From: Candidatus Gastranaerophilales bacterium | GTDB lineage: Bacteria; Cyanobacteriota; Vampirovibrionia; Gastranaerophilales; Gastranaerophilaceae | Assembly: GCA_905234865.1 (NCBI GenBank) | Contig: CAJOJE010000003.1 | Location: 1-64,000 of the forward strand | Direction: 5' to 3' | DNA: 64,000 bases | In this document: positions 40,204-49,357 of the stretch, piece after piece | How the letters are laid out: each line of letters starts with the position of its first letter | How positions within the stretch are numbered: the stretch's first letter is position 1 | Notes under the pieces: model-generated | Databases searched by the model: none | Told to the model about the DNA's origin: nothing | The model's input: only the letters and a program-made list of their open reading frames with translations | Translations under genes and position numbers: made by a program

Positions 40204-42759
40204 ATGAAATTAGACTTTGGTAATTTGAATAGCCAATTCATCAGTGCGCCGAACCTCAAGGGGCAAGAAACAAAAGCTCTCCGAAAAAATTCAAACCCAT
40301 TAAATTTTAAAGGCGCAATTGACGGTATCTCGTCCGATATTATAAGAGTAACCCAAAAGGAAGCGGGAAGTATCGGAAGTAATATCGTGTCGTCAAACGC
40401 CGGTTCGAGAATTGCAAACTTTTTAAAAGAAAATATAACCGAAGGAACAGAATCAAGATATGCAAACCCTGAGCACATATTTGACGCTTTAAGAAAAAAT
40501 TTCGGCTCGACTTTTGATGATTGCAGAGCACAGGTTGAACAATTTGCACAAGCGACGGGGTGCAAAAATCCTCCGATATCATTCGCCGAAGACGGCAGTT
40601 TGATAGTTAAAAGAGATCCGTTTGCAAAAAATGTTGCGCAGGGTTTCAAAGAATTTACTCTGGGAACAATTCTCGATATCGGGGTCGGAATAAGACAAGC
40701 ATTCAGAAAACTGACCGGTTCCGGCGCTCAGGCGGAAAGTACGGGCTCGGAAGGTTTTATTTCACGAATTTTAAATAACAGAGTAAAAGAACTTGATGCA
40801 AGAGAATCATTTTATAAATTAGCCGGAGTTCTTGAACAGGTAACGGATAAAAGTGCGCTTGCAAAATTATCGGGAACGGAAAGCGAAAGACTCGCTCAAA
40901 GAGCTGAAAATTTGGCGGCGGATTCCGTTAAAAGCGCCACGAAAAAAGTAGGAAACTATAACACAAAATCGGAGCGTGCATGGAACCGTATGGGGACGGG
41001 GTTTGTAAGTGCAGTTTTTGCCGGAACCGATTTTTACAACATATCAATGCTTCAAAACGACGATAAAGAAAAAGCCCGGCAGGCAGGCAGGCAGCGTTTC
41101 TTTCAAGATATGCGCCGTCAACTTATAACGGCAAGTTTAACTTTTGTTGTACTTGGAGCATTCCAGAAAAAAGTAAACAATTCAATTCCTTATGCCGTTT
41201 TATCTTTGGGCGGAGTTACTCTTTTGTCGGAAATTACATCAAGACTTATAGGGGGAATTTCCTTAACGCCTTTAAGCCCCGAAGAAGCAAAGAAAATGGC
41301 GGAAAAAAGAGGTTATAAACAAACAAAAGAAACTTTAAACAATGAAACAAAAACTTCATCGGTAATCTCTCCGCAAAAATCCTCCGTTGATAACGTATTT
41401 AACATATTTACGGATAAATACGCAAATAAACCGCAGGAATTAACTTTTACGTCAAATTCCATACCAAAAAAACAAAATATCGAAAATACAAACATAAATA
41501 CGAATTCCAATGAAACTTCAAACAAAGCAAATAATTTGACCGAAAATTCAAAAGAAGAAAAGAAAACCCCCTTATATAAAAAGATTTTAGGCGGTGTCGG
41601 CGCAGTTATTGCGGCATCACTCGGCATTGGGCTTTTAAGGTCAAAAAATGTAATGGGGATTGATACCGCCCTTAAAAAATTAAGCTCAAGTTACAAAGAT
41701 TTTACGGACGGAATGACAACAAGAAAACTTGTTATGTCAAAGAGCGAAGTTGATAATTTTATTCAACATTTAAGACAAAATAATTTAACGCAGCAGGCAG
41801 ACAGTATTGTTGAAAAATTAAAACTTAGCGAGAACACTTTAGAATCAACATCCGATGTCGTAAAAAAATTCTACAAAGGCACCGTTAAAGAAGGTGAAAA
41901 ATATTACGATTTGGGACATGTCGATGCCAAAGGAAGAAAAATCGTTTATGATGTCCTTACATATCCCATAAGCCTTATGGGAAAAATCACGGAAAAGGCG
42001 GATAACCTCGTAAGAGCGCTATTTGGCGCACAATCGGGTAAAAGCGAACTTACTTCAATACAAAAAAATATCCCGCTAACGGAAATGGTTGAAAAATATA
42101 CGGAAAAACTTTCCAAAATAGGCGACGGCGATAAATCTTCATTAAATAAAGAAATTCAAAACGCATTTACAAGACACTTCTCTGAAACAAGTTCAAAAAA
42201 TAAAAATACATCAATTGCAATGTTGTCAAGATTTTTGATTACTTTAATTTCAGGATACTTCTTTGTAAACGATTACAGAAACGAAGTTTTAATCGAATCG
42301 CAAGGTAAAGACATAGACAGAGCAAACGCTACAATGAAAGAAAGAATAGGACATAAAGTTTCTAACTTTGTCTTAAATTCGATGTTTATGGATTTATTCA
42401 ACTCAACCTTTGAGCGTGCATACTTGGGTTCTGTTCCGGGCGCTACTTTAGTTGCAATGGCAACCGAATTTACGAATGAAACCGCAGTCAGGGCTTCAAT
42501 CTGCACTCCGAGTACAAAAATGACAAGAGATGAATTAATTGAATATGAAAAAGAACGATTAAACGATACGGGGCTTAAAGGTAAATATTACAGGTCATTT
42601 ATGAAATTAACGGGCAAAAAACCGTTAAGCGAAAAAGCAAGTAAAAAAAATAATAATAAAGAAGAACAAAGAGCAGCCGTAAAAGCTCCCGTTATTCAAG
42701 GAACAACGGCACAAAACAAACTTTCAATGCAAGAATTTATAAAAACAAATAAAGTTTAG
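40204..42759 (+). CDS. Large membrane protein with N-terminal N-F-K-G peptide, unknown
   Basis: An 851-residue protein without recognised domain. It opens with a flexible segment ending in NPLNFKGAIDG (residues 31-41). Hydrophobic segments lie at about 305-350 (LITASLTFVVLGAF, VLSLGGVTLLSEITSRLIGG), 458-478 (GVGAVIAASLGIGLL) and 665-690 (LITLISGYFFVNDYR); between them is an Asn/Thr/Ser/Lys-rich linker (about 370-450) and long helical parts. The last 40 residues are Lys-rich. There is no cleavable signal peptide. It is monocistronic, diverges from the hybrid kinase and overlaps fliR convergently by 4 nt. Function unknown; the peptide it shares with three smaller proteins suggests a lineage-specific targeting or docking role. 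Confidence 0.7.
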   Translation: MKLDFGNLNSQFISAPNLKGQETKALRKNSNPLNFKGAIDGISSDIIRVTQKEAGSIGSNIVSSNAGSRIANFLKENITEGTESRYANPEHIFDALRKNFGSTFDDCRAQVEQFAQATGCKNPPISFAEDGSLIVKRDPFAKNVAQGFKEFTLGTILDIGVGIRQAFRKLTGSGAQAESTGSEGFISRILNNRVKELDARESFYKLAGVLEQVTDKSALAKLSGTESERLAQRAENLAADSVKSATKKVGNYNTKSERAWNRMGTGFVSAVFAGTDFYNISMLQNDDKEKARQAGRQRFFQDMRRQLITASLTFVVLGAFQKKVNNSIPYAVLSLGGVTLLSEITSRLIGGISLTPLSPEEAKKMAEKRGYKQTKETLNNETKTSSVISPQKSSVDNVFNIFTDKYANKPQELTFTSNSIPKKQNIENTNINTNSNETSNKANNLTENSKEEKKTPLYKKILGGVGAVIAASLGIGLLRSKNVMGIDTALKKLSSSYKDFTDGMTTRKLVMSKSEVDNFIQHLRQNNLTQQADSIVEKLKLSENTLESTSDVVKKFYKGTVKEGEKYYDLGHVDAKGRKIVYDVLTYPISLMGKITEKADNLVRALFGAQSGKSELTSIQKNIPLTEMVEKYTEKLSKIGDGDKSSLNKEIQNAFTRHFSETSSKNKNTSIAMLSRFLITLISGYFFVNDYRNEVLIESQGKDIDRANATMKERIGHKVSNFVLNSMFMDLFNSTFERAYLGSVPGATLVAMATEFTNETAVRASICTPSTKMTRDELIEYEKERLNDTGLKGKYYRSFMKLTGKKPLSEKASKKNNNKEEQRAAVKAPVIQGTTAQNKLSMQEFIKTNKV

Positions 42760-43541
42760 AAGATATTGGCAAAAGATTGAAGATATTCCCCGATAACATT
42801 TATTAACATCGGCATTACCCACATTAAAATCATAGCCCCCATAACGGGCTTAAAAAGAAAGCTCATTTGAAATACGTTTACTTGAGGAGCAGTCTTTGAA
42901 ATCGTACCCAAAATAATATCTTGTCCTAAAGTTGCAAGCAAAATCGGGGAAGCTATCTGCATTCCGACAACAAACGTATTTGAGGTTATCTGCACAAGAT
43001 AATCAACGTTTATGACTTTATCCAAGGGTAAACTTGCGGCATATACGGGAAAAATCGTAAAACTTCTTATAAGTGCATTAATTGTCCAATACATACCGCC
43101 TATCGACATAAAAATTAAAATGGCAAGTATGTTGAAAAATCCGCCCATAAGAGAAGCCTGACTTCCCGTTGAAGGGTCGAGAATTGTTGCCGATGATACG
43201 CCGATTTGGCTGTTTATGATATCTCCTGCGGAACTTACCGCACCCATAATACAGTTTATGATATATCCGATTAAAAAACCGAACGTAAAATTTAGCGCCA
43301 AAGAAAGAATTATTGAGGTGCCGTTTGGGATTGGAGAGGGTTTTATAATCATTGTTATAATAACGGTTAAAATTAAAGCAAGAGAAAGCCTCACATAACT
43401 CGGGATATCATTCCTGTTAAAAGGAGGAGCAAACTGAATTAATCCTATTATTCTTGCAAAAATCATCATTCCCGAGCCCAGCACAAGGTTAATTTCGGGA
43501 AATAATTTTGCAAATTGCATTGTAAATAAATCGGCTTCCAT
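42756..43541 (-). CDS. fliR: Flagellar export protein FliR
   Basis: A 261-residue membrane protein of the FliR/SctT family, part of the FliPQR export gate. It shows the family's multi-helix pattern with IGLIQFAPPFNRNDIPSYVR near the start, GYIINCIMGAVSSAGDIINS in the middle (the conserved 'aGe.i..q.G' region) and VFQMSFLFKPVMGAMILMW near the end. Length is normal. It is the last gene of the fli operon, 12 nt after the exported protein at 43554. Confidence 0.9.
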   Translation of the reverse strand: MEADLFTMQFAKLFPEINLVLGSGMMIFARIIGLIQFAPPFNRNDIPSYVRLSLALILTVIITMIIKPSPIPNGTSIILSLALNFTFGFLIGYIINCIMGAVSSAGDIINSQIGVSSATILDPSTGSQASLMGGFFNILAILIFMSIGGMYWTINALIRSFTIFPVYAASLPLDKVINVDYLVQITSNTFVVGMQIASPILLATLGQDIILGTISKTAPQVNVFQMSFLFKPVMGAMILMWVMPMLINVIGEYLQSFANIF

Positions 43542-43553
43542 TTATTTTCCTTT

Positions 43554-43988
43554 TTATGTCGGATATAAAGTACACTGCCCCAAAGGAATTGTTTCGTCCT
43601 CGGGAAATCTCGCATTAACACTTACGGTCATATCGACTGTTTCGCCGTTTTCTTTATACAAACGAATGTATGTATAAGTTTCATGCTTAGTTTTAATAAA
43701 TACGCTTTTTAAATCGTTTTCTTCGGTGTATTCATCAATTACGTCATACATTTTAATGTTATCTTTATCGGCATATACAACGCCTATAATATCAAAATCA
43801 CAGGTAATTTTATATTTGGAACGTGTTTTTAAGTTTAATTTATTATCAATATTTGTTTTGAAAAAATCCATATACCCTTCCAAATTAAGCTGAACCGCAG
43901 GCATGAGATATTCTCTTTGTTGTTCTTCTTGCGCAAACAAAGAAAGCGTTGTCATAAAAAATGCAAATAAGACAATAATTAATCTCAA
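43554..43988 (-). CDS. Exported hypothetical protein inside the fli operon
   Basis: A 144-residue protein with a signal peptide (RLIIVLFAFFMTTLSLFA, cleaved before QEEQ). The mature part is beta-rich (KITCDFDIIGVVYADKDNIK, TYIRLYKENGETVDMTVSVN) and has two cysteines. It stands between fliQ and fliR with gaps of 3 and 12 nt, a position that holds no gene in standard operons. It may be a periplasmic or outer-membrane-facing component of the same apparatus. No family recognised. Confidence 0.7.
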   Translation of the reverse strand: MRLIIVLFAFFMTTLSLFAQEEQQREYLMPAVQLNLEGYMDFFKTNIDNKLNLKTRSKYKITCDFDIIGVVYADKDNIKMYDVIDEYTEENDLKSVFIKTKHETYTYIRLYKENGETVDMTVSVNARFPEDETIPLGQCTLYPT

Positions 43989-43991
43989 AAA

Positions 43992-44480
43992 TTACCTTCC
44001 TAATATTTTATTTGTTTCTATCAAGTTGGGTCTTGGATTTCCGCCCTGATAAGAAGGCGTATACTTTGATTTTTCGGCTCTGTCCACCCATGGAAGCTTA
44101 CCTTGATTTTTCATAATTTCTTTGGTTTTGTCGGATGTTGAGAATTTATCGTTCATTTCTCCCGCAAAGGGTCTTGAATGTTTATAATAATCGGGAGGTA
44201 AAACGTAATTTTCCGATTTCGGTATTACGTTAAATGCGACATTTAGTCCGTCCGTTATGTATTGAGTCAACATTTGGATGTATAAAAGACCCAGTGCAAC
44301 AATAGTTAAAAATACTCCGATAATTTTTGGCGCAGCCGCAATTGTTTGTTCCTGAACCTGCGTTACCGCCTGCAAAATACCTACAATAAGCCCGACTCCC
44401 GCCGCAACCAAAACACAGGGCATGGATATCGTAAGCATGGTATAAAATCCTCTTGCAATATATTCTACCAAATAATCCAT
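43992..44480 (-). CDS. fliQ: Flagellar export protein FliQ with C-terminal extension
   Basis: A 162-residue FliQ/SctS. Residues 1-88 match the family: ARGFYTMLTISMPCVLVAAG, GLIVGILQAVTQVQEQTIAA and PKIIGVFLTIVALGLLYIQM give the two-helix hairpin with the conserved QVQEQT. FliQ is normally about 89 residues; here about 74 more follow, polar and Pro/Lys-rich (PPDYYKHSRPFAGEMND, LPWVDRAEKSKYTPS), without membrane segments. It overlaps fliP by one base (TAATG). Confidence 0.9.
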   Translation of the reverse strand: MDYLVEYIARGFYTMLTISMPCVLVAAGVGLIVGILQAVTQVQEQTIAAAPKIIGVFLTIVALGLLYIQMLTQYITDGLNVAFNVIPKSENYVLPPDYYKHSRPFAGEMNDKFSTSDKTKEIMKNQGKLPWVDRAEKSKYTPSYQGGNPRPNLIETNKILGR

Positions 44481-45121
44481 TAATTAAAGCTCTCCACTAA
44501 ACCTTTTACAATTAAGCTCCACCCGTCAACCGCAACAAATATCAGCAGCTTAAAGGGCAAAGAAACAATCGTGGGCGACAGCATAAACATACCCAATGCA
44601 AGCAAAATATTTGCAACAACGAGATCAAGAACGGTAAAAGGAACATAAATTATAAAACCGATTTCAAATGCCGTCCTTAATTCGGATAATATATACGCAG
44701 GCGCCACTTCCCACAAAGTCAATTCTTCGGGAGATTTCGGCATTTCTTTTCTTGTTTTTTCTACAAAAAATATAATATCATCTTCTCTTGTTTGTTTCAG
44801 CATAAATTCTTTTAAAGGTTCAGACCCTACTTGAATTGCTTCTACGATATTGCCGTTTTTTTGATACGGTACGCTTCCCGCTTCGTACATGCTTTGAAAA
44901 ACGGGCGACATTGTATAAAATGTCATAATAACACACATTCCGATTAAAACCATGGCGGGAGGTACGGAGTTTGTACCCATTGCGGTTTTAAGCATTGAAA
45001 AAACAATAACGAACCTTAAAAAACTTGTCATGCACATAAACACAAACGGCAAAAACGAAAAAAGAGCCATTGTAAAAAGGAGTTGTAAAACAGGGTTCAT
45101 ATCTTTCATTAATACATCCAT
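44480..45121 (-). CDS. fliP: Flagellar export protein FliP
   Basis: A 213-residue FliP/SctR core gate protein. It shows FMCMTSFLRFVIVFSMLKTA, then MGTNSVPPAMVLIGMCVIMT, and near the end LVVANILLALGMFMLSPTIV followed by SLPFKLLIFVAVDGWSLIV, which are the family's strongest blocks. The start at 45121 has AGAGAGGA 11 nt upstream and follows fliO by 1 nt; a longer frame to 45157 lies within fliO. It has no cleavable signal peptide, unlike enterobacterial FliP. Confidence 0.94.
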   Translation of the reverse strand: MDVLMKDMNPVLQLLFTMALFSFLPFVFMCMTSFLRFVIVFSMLKTAMGTNSVPPAMVLIGMCVIMTFYTMSPVFQSMYEAGSVPYQKNGNIVEAIQVGSEPLKEFMLKQTREDDIIFFVEKTRKEMPKSPEELTLWEVAPAYILSELRTAFEIGFIIYVPFTVLDLVVANILLALGMFMLSPTIVSLPFKLLIFVAVDGWSLIVKGLVESFN

Positions 45122-45122
45122 A

Positions 45123-45488
45123 TTAATAATTTCCTCTCTTTTCCTTATTTCTGTCACTTAGCTTTTTCAACAAACCGCCGTCTTGAGAAATCATAAAACT
45201 TTTTTCAAGAACTTCTTCTTTTACATCTTTAATGCGATCTTCTTTAGAAAGTTTTGAAATTAAATTAAGATTATTCGTGCTGCTTCCGATTAAAAATTTT
45301 TCTCCCTCACATTCGACAATGTAAAGCATTTTTCTATCGGGGAGCCTCATCATATCTTTAATTTTTAAAAGTGCATTTTTCCTTAAAGGGTCATTTTGCA
45401 TTGTTTTTTTATACACGATGAACGCAAGCAGTAAAACTCCGACGCTTGCCAGGGTATAAACAATCATTTGTATAATATATTTTACCAA
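45123..45488 (-). CDS. fliO: FliO-like flagellar assembly protein
   Basis: A 121-residue single-pass protein: a transmembrane helix at about residues 8-27 (MIVYTLASVGVLLLAFIVYK), then a small beta domain with RKMLYIVECEGEKFLIGSST, the FliO pattern, and a charged tail. FliO helps assemble the FliP ring. Position between the FliN-like gene and fliP is the standard one. Confidence 0.82.
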   Translation of the reverse strand: MVKYIIQMIVYTLASVGVLLLAFIVYKKTMQNDPLRKNALLKIKDMMRLPDRKMLYIVECEGEKFLIGSSTNNLNLISKLSKEDRIKDVKEEVLEKSFMISQDGGLLKKLSDRNKEKRGNY

Positions 45489-45491
45489 TTT

Positions 45492-46763
45492 TTATTCCTC
45501 AAAATTTGAATAATCTAAATCATCTTTAGGCGCTTCTTGAACTTGTTCGGGCGCTTTCGGTTTTTGCGGCGGAATTGGTTTTTGAACTTGATTTTGAGCA
45601 CTCGGCTGCGGCTTTGGCACCGCTTGCGGTTTGGCTCCGCCTGAAATCGGTTTTGGCGGGGGAGAATTTTGAACTTGTTCTACGGGTTTTTTTGGCGATT
45701 CATTACTTGTGGGTTTTTTTGAAGCAAAAACATCCGTTATTTTTACTCCGTACTTATCGTTTATAATTACAAGCTCACCTCTTGCAACTGCTTTATTTTC
45801 AACCATTAAAGAAATTTCGCCGCTCATAACGGGTTCTAAATCGATTACGAGCCCTTTTGAAATTTGTTTAAGCTCGCCCAAAGTCATTTTTATCCTTTTA
45901 AACTCTGCACTCACTTCAATTTGTATGTCATCCCACATTGTTTTATTTTCAGTCATATCATATTCCTTATAATAATCAAGGTCAAACCTTGTATTGTTAA
46001 AATCAGGCCCAATATCAAACTCTTCTCCTAAATCAATCATAATTGAAGGGTCAGGGTTTACTTTAAATCTTGTATCTATCGTAGGAGTTTTAAGCTGCAT
46101 AGTCTTAATGTCGCTTTTTTCCAAAACTAAAATATCATCCTGATTTAAAGTTTTAAGGTCGTTTAATGAAATTTTTGCATATCCGGCTATTATATCAACA
46201 TAAGCAAAATTATCCGCAAAATCTTCATAAGCAAAATTATTTTCAATTTTTATATTTTCGGGCGACAACCTGTTTAAAGGGATATTTAAGGTAATTTTAC
46301 CCGCATTAACGTCTTTTGATTTAACCAAAAAATCAAAATTTAATGTTGTTTTATTTAAAGAATCGATTTTATCGGGCTCTGTATCTTTAATTAAAAATTT
46401 CTCGATATTTTTTACTATATATTCAAAAAGCCCGTTTAAAATTCTTTGTTCCAAAGGAGTTAACTTTTCAAGGTCAAAAACGGGAGAAGAAGAACCGAAA
46501 ATATCATGAAAATTAATTCTGATAAAATCGGAAGTCACCCTTAAAGTTATATGTTGTTTATTTTTAATTGAAATTCTGCATGAATAAAAAATTTCACCTT
46601 TTAAAAGCGGGTCTTGCTTTAAACTTTCACAATCATTGATTGAAACAAGTTTTATTGCATAATTATTTTCAAAATAAGAATTGACTGAATTTGTAACACC
46701 GTTTCCTATCGTGTTGCAAAACCAATCGTATGTATTATTCAAATTTAATTTCTTATTTTCCAT
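45492..46763 (-). CDS. FliN/FliY/SctQ-like protein with SpoA domain and Pro-rich tail
   Basis: A 423-residue protein. Residues about 278-346 form a clear SpoA (FliN C-terminal) domain: VSAEFKRIKMTLGELKQISK, then GLVIDLEPVMSGEISLMVEN and ELVIINDKYGVKITDV. A second, more diverged SpoA-like region lies at about 185-245 (VDIIAGYAKISLNDLKTLNQ, DDILVLEKSDIKTM). The N-terminal 150 residues are unassigned, and residues 350-423 are a Pro/Gln-rich, disordered tail. Two SpoA domains in one chain recall injectisome SctQ or FliM/FliY fusions rather than a short FliN. It should form the cytoplasmic C-ring/sorting platform. It is the first gene of the operon. Confidence 0.8.
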   Translation of the reverse strand: MENKKLNLNNTYDWFCNTIGNGVTNSVNSYFENNYAIKLVSINDCESLKQDPLLKGEIFYSCRISIKNKQHITLRVTSDFIRINFHDIFGSSSPVFDLEKLTPLEQRILNGLFEYIVKNIEKFLIKDTEPDKIDSLNKTTLNFDFLVKSKDVNAGKITLNIPLNRLSPENIKIENNFAYEDFADNFAYVDIIAGYAKISLNDLKTLNQDDILVLEKSDIKTMQLKTPTIDTRFKVNPDPSIMIDLGEEFDIGPDFNNTRFDLDYYKEYDMTENKTMWDDIQIEVSAEFKRIKMTLGELKQISKGLVIDLEPVMSGEISLMVENKAVARGELVIINDKYGVKITDVFASKKPTSNESPKKPVEQVQNSPPPKPISGGAKPQAVPKPQPSAQNQVQKPIPPQKPKAPEQVQEAPKDDLDYSNFEE

Positions 46764-46866
46764 ATAATTTCCCGTTCAAAATTATAATCTTTCAATTCAA
46801 ATCGGGCAAAAATATTAAGGGTTATAACATATTTAATGAATTTTAGAAAAAAAGAAAGGTTTATTG

Positions 46867-46872
46867 TATAAT
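46867..46872 (+). promoter_or_regulatory. Likely -10 element of the MFS transporter gene
   Basis: TTATTGTATAATTAAC contains TATAAT 27 nt before the transporter start, the same distance and TTGTATAAT context as the element at 21012. Confidence 0.45.
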
Positions 46873-46899
46873 TAACCTCAAGAGTTATAGGAGATAAAT

Positions 46900-48264
46900 A
46901 TGCAGGAAGAATTAAAAAGATTTGGCACAGCCCGACTTTTATGTTTTTGTTTGGGTTTTTTCGGGCTGCAATTTGCTTGGCAAATGCGTCTTGCTCTTTC
47001 AGGGCCCGTAACGGAAGGCTTGGGAGCTGACCCTTTAATTTACGGATTAATTTCCTTGGCAGGTCCTTTTTCAGGCATGGTTGTTCAGCCGATTATAGGT
47101 GCCCTGTCAGACAGAACAACTTCAAAATTCGGAAGAAGAAGACCATATCTTTTAGGCGGCGCAATTTTAGCTTCGCTTGCTTTATGGATTTTCCCGAACT
47201 CGGGAACAATCGTAAACTTTTTTTCAAACGCATTTGGCGTTGCCCTTGCTCCCGTTGCAGGTTTAATTCTTGCAGGAATTATGATTTGGATTATCGATGC
47301 TTGTGTTAATATTGCACAAGGTCCGTATCGTGCTTTAATTCCGGATGTTGTCCCGAGAGAACAACATGCAATCGCAAATTCGTATTTAAGTTTTGCAATA
47401 GGGTTGGGTTCTGTTGTAGCTGCGGCAACTCCGCCCGTACTGGATAAATTTTTCCATATCGTAATGCCTATTCCGGCGCAATTTTTAATGGCTGCAACAG
47501 CTTTTACGGGTGCCATGCTTGTAACTTGTTTAACCATAAAAGAAAAACAATTTGTTAAAGAAGAAAAAGAAGAAACAACGGAAGAAAAGCAATCTTTCAT
47601 CAAATCAATGAAAGACTTTTTAACAACATCTCCCGAAATCGTTAAAATTTGCACTCTCCAATTCTTTACTTGGATTGGTACAATGTGCTTATTATTATAT
47701 TTTACGCTTTTTGTAGTTCATAATTTATACGGCGTTCCCGATATCTTGGCAGAAGGCGCAGACGGTTCGATTTATGAACAAACAAGACTTCAGGCAACAA
47801 ACTTTGCTCTTATTTGTATGGCTTTATTTAATTTGGTTTGTTTTATAATTTCAATTCCAATCGGCGTTTTATCAACAAAATTCGGAAATAAAAAAGTCCA
47901 TGCAACGGCGTTGATTTCAATGGCATTGGCATATATTCTCTTAGGTTTTGCACACAGTCAGGTTGAAGTTGCAATTGCAATGGGACTTGCAGGTATCGGC
48001 TGGGCTTCAATTTTAGCTTTACCTTTTGCAATGCTGTCAGAATTTATTAAACCCGGTTCAGAAGGCTCCGTTATGGGTATTTTCAATATATTCATTGCGG
48101 GTCCGCAGGTTGTTGTGTGTACGGTTGTTGCATATTTAATTAACCACAGCATGCAAACTCTGCCGCAAGGTGTTTATTATCATTGGGAATACGCTTTCTT
48201 TATCGGTGCCGTTATGCTTTTATTATCGGCAATTTCAACACTTTTCATAAAAGAAAAAGTATAA
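46900..48264 (+). CDS. MFS transporter, sugar type (SUC/GPH-like)
   Basis: A 454-residue permease with 12 predicted membrane helices. The loop 2-3 motif GALSDRTTSKFGRRRPYLLG is that of the glycoside/sucrose group of major facilitators (SLC45/GPH-like), and IPDVVPREQHAIANSYLS follows helix 4-5. It should import a sugar or glycoside by cation symport. It has TAGGAG 8 nt before the ATG. It is a single gene with its own promoter and terminator. Confidence 0.88.
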   Translation: MQEELKRFGTARLLCFCLGFFGLQFAWQMRLALSGPVTEGLGADPLIYGLISLAGPFSGMVVQPIIGALSDRTTSKFGRRRPYLLGGAILASLALWIFPNSGTIVNFFSNAFGVALAPVAGLILAGIMIWIIDACVNIAQGPYRALIPDVVPREQHAIANSYLSFAIGLGSVVAAATPPVLDKFFHIVMPIPAQFLMAATAFTGAMLVTCLTIKEKQFVKEEKEETTEEKQSFIKSMKDFLTTSPEIVKICTLQFFTWIGTMCLLLYFTLFVVHNLYGVPDILAEGADGSIYEQTRLQATNFALICMALFNLVCFIISIPIGVLSTKFGNKKVHATALISMALAYILLGFAHSQVEVAIAMGLAGIGWASILALPFAMLSEFIKPGSEGSVMGIFNIFIAGPQVVVCTVVAYLINHSMQTLPQGVYYHWEYAFFIGAVMLLLSAISTLFIKEKV

Positions 48265-48282
48265 GAAAATTAATATAAATCA

Positions 48283-48320
48283 ATAAAACCTGCAAAATTC
48301 AAAATTGCAGGTTTTATTTT
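48283..48320. terminator. Rho-independent terminator
   Basis: ATAAAACCTGCAA (48283-48295 region) pairs with TTGCAGGTTTTAT (48305-48317) and is followed by TTT. It lies between the convergent transporter and lpxK genes and can serve both. Confidence 0.8.
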
Positions 48321-49348
48321 TAGCTTAAAATTTTATCAATATCCGCTTCAACTTTTAATTCGAGCGCATAGATAGAATTAATATTATTAAATTTTAAAAG
48401 CTTTACCATGTCTTTTTCGGTTGTAACAAGCGCTTTTGCACCTGCTTTCAACATTTTTTCGTTTAATTCCCGTATGTCTTTTTCACTGTATTTATAATGG
48501 TCATCAAAACTTACTTTTTCTTTTATGTTAAATTCGTTTAATTTTGCATAAAATTGTTCGGGCTGTCCTATTGCAGAAAAAGCCAGAATATCTTTTTCCT
48601 TAATTTCTTCAAAATCAACAATATTATATATTCTACCGTTTTTCATATTTGCGGTTTCATAATTTTCGATTTTTGATTGAATTTTTTCTAAATTTTTATT
48701 TTTTATTCCGTCTTTATTTACAAAAAGAATTTTATTTCCCCGTTTTAATTCGGAAACAGGCTCCCTTAGGGCTCCTAAAGGCAGACAAAAATTATTTCCG
48801 AAAAGTTTATTTTCATCAATAAGGATAATCGAATAATCTTTATAAATTTTCCTGTTTGAAAAACCGTCATCCATAATAACGACATCGGCATTTAATTTTT
48901 CTTTAGCGAAGAATCCGCCCTTAAATCTGTCCGTTGAAACTATAACGGCGCAATTATTCGTTTTTTTGGAAATTAAAGCAACTTCGTCCCCTATTAAATC
49001 AACATCATGGATTAATTGTTTTTCGTAATCTTTAATTAAATGAACAGCACCCTTTTTTAATTTTCCGCCATAACCTCGAGATAAAATTGCAACTTTTTTA
49101 TTTTTTGATAAATGGTTTGCAATTTCAATTACAACGGGGGTTTTTCCCACACCGCCCGTTGTCAGATTACCGACACAAATAACATAAGTCGGTACTTTCC
49201 CCTCTTTTAAAATTTTTTTATTATATAAAAAATTTTTAGCATTAATCACAATATAATAAAAAAACGAAGGCAAAGAAAAAAGAAGGAATAACCCTAAGGA
49301 AAACTTTCCGTAGTGAAATTCCGTAATTCTTTTTTTAAAATCCGCCAT
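48320..49348 (-). CDS. lpxK: Tetraacyldisaccharide 4'-kinase LpxK
   Basis: A 342-residue inner-membrane-associated kinase of lipid A synthesis. It has an N-terminal hydrophobic segment (LGLFLLFSLPSFFYYIVINA), the P-loop GNLTTGGVGKTPVVIEIA, ILSRGYGGKLKKG, and the DVVIMDDGFSNRKIYKDYSI block typical of LpxK. Its presence implies a lipid A-containing outer membrane. It is the last gene of the rimP-to-lpxK run, 9 nt after mlaD. Confidence 0.93.
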   Translation of the reverse strand: MADFKKRITEFHYGKFSLGLFLLFSLPSFFYYIVINAKNFLYNKKILKEGKVPTYVICVGNLTTGGVGKTPVVIEIANHLSKNKKVAILSRGYGGKLKKGAVHLIKDYEKQLIHDVDLIGDEVALISKKTNNCAVIVSTDRFKGGFFAKEKLNADVVIMDDGFSNRKIYKDYSIILIDENKLFGNNFCLPLGALREPVSELKRGNKILFVNKDGIKNKNLEKIQSKIENYETANMKNGRIYNIVDFEEIKEKDILAFSAIGQPEQFYAKLNEFNIKEKVSFDDHYKYSEKDIRELNEKMLKAGAKALVTTEKDMVKLLKFNNINSIYALELKVEADIDKILS

Positions 49349-49357
49349 ATTAAACCC

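Noticed and set aside
40056-40649. Minus-strand open frame of 197 codons opposite the start of the 851-residue protein
   Set aside because: It crosses the divergent intergenic region and mirrors the plus-strand gene; Cys/Phe-rich composition is that of a shadow.
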